Assembly (NCBI GenBank): GCA_964488495.1
Contig: CAZAUQ010000074.1
Span: 1 to 6,393 of the forward strand
Source: UBA1402 sp964488495
GTDB lineage: Bacteria; Bacteroidota; Bacteroidia; Bacteroidales; UBA1402
Length of the DNA stretch: 6,393 nt
Direction: 5' to 3'
Positions 6,180 to 6,393 of the stretch are shown here, piece by piece. A program made the position numbers and the translations under genes. The notes under the pieces are model-generated. The model searched no databases and had not been told where the DNA came from. It saw only the letters and a program-made list of their open reading frames with translations. How positions within the stretch are numbered: the first letter of the stretch is position 1; every line of letters starts with the position of its first letter.

Positions 6180-6393
6180 TCAGAAACTTTGCAAGAAATA
6201 AGCGATGGCTATGCCCAGGTAATTTCCCAGGGCATAGCCTACTACGCCCACGGTGATTCCCGAAATCATCACTTCACGGTTTTTAATTGCCCCGCAAACT
6301 ACCGGAACAAAAGGTGGAGAACAAATCAGAGCAACTGATGTCACCATAGCTGTATCCGTGTCAATCTTAAAAAGTTTGCAGAACAACATATGC
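6180..6393 (-). CDS. DUF819 family membrane protein, C-terminal fragment
   Basis: The frame ends at TGA (6180-6182) and is open to the right edge, giving 70 residues of the C-terminus. The Met encoded at 6387-6389 is internal, since an in-frame His codon precedes it, and the family is usually about 400 residues long. Two hydrophobic stretches are visible, TAMVTSVALICSPPFVPVV and VMISGITVGVVGYALGNYL continuing into GIAIAYFL, separated by the short charged loop CGAIKNRE. The SPPFVPVV segment and the closing GYALGNYLG pattern match what I know of the C-terminal end of DUF819 integral membrane proteins, which have no firmly established function that I know of. It converges on gyrB with only 5 nt between the stop codons. 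A strong inverted repeat lies within its last codons. The membrane-protein call is firm; the family call is from memory of the motif. Confidence 0.75.
   Translation of the reverse strand, partial: HMLFCKLFKIDTDTAMVTSVALICSPPFVPVVCGAIKNREVMISGITVGVVGYALGNYLGIAIAYFLQSF
6207..6239. repeat. Perfect 10-bp inverted repeat inside the end of the DUF819 gene, 32 nt past the gyrB stop
   Basis: GGCTATGCCC (6207-6216) and GGGCATAGCC (6230-6239) are exact inverse complements around a 13-nt loop, in which GG and CC can add two more pairs after an A-A mismatch. On the minus strand the element encodes GYALGNYLGIA. It could form a hairpin in the 3' end of both convergent transcripts. No T run follows on either side, so it is not a standard intrinsic terminator; a role as a transcript 3'-end stabiliser or processing signal is inference. 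Confidence 0.6.

Overview
The window looks like ordinary chromosomal DNA from a member of the Bacteroidota, most likely the order Bacteroidales. The GyrB protein is the short (about 650 residue) form with a Bacteroidales-like C-terminal end. Promoters fit the Bacteroidota consensus (TTTG or TTG, about 20 nt, TAnnTTTG), and start codons are preceded by A/T-rich leaders rather than Shine-Dalgarno sequences. The order-level placement is an inference from these features; no database search was possible.

Layout. Positions 1-3777 hold four genes, all on the minus strand and read right to left. They are radA (DNA recombination/repair ATPase), an FAD-dependent dehydrogenase of the COG2509 type, an XRE-cupin transcriptional regulator, and the N-terminal part of an AMP-forming acyl-CoA synthetase that runs off the left edge. 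Gaps are 16, 47 and 1 nt, so one transcription unit is plausible, at least for the pairs radA/dehydrogenase and regulator/ligase. No convincing terminator is seen between the genes.

Positions 3778-4215 are a compact control region. From left to right it holds a probable radA promoter, an intrinsic terminator, an initiator tRNA gene (tRNA-fMet, minus strand, CCA encoded) with a textbook promoter, a divergent textbook promoter for gyrB, and a GC-rich hairpin in the gyrB leader. About 90 nt (3841-3933) carry nothing I can assign.

Positions 4216-6174 encode a complete, apparently intact DNA gyrase subunit B on the plus strand. It converges, with a 5-nt gap, on the C-terminal end of a membrane protein of the DUF819 family (minus strand, truncated by the right edge). 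A perfect 10-bp inverted repeat lies inside the last codons of that gene, just past the gyrB stop.

Most genes are housekeeping functions: DNA topology, recombination, translation initiation, and fatty acid activation with its likely regulator. I see no mobile element, CRISPR array, phage gene, toxin-antitoxin pair or defence system, and no clear sign of a previously undescribed system. The points most worth a second look are the regulator/ligase coupling, the two hairpins next to gyrB, and the start-codon correction for the dehydrogenase gene.
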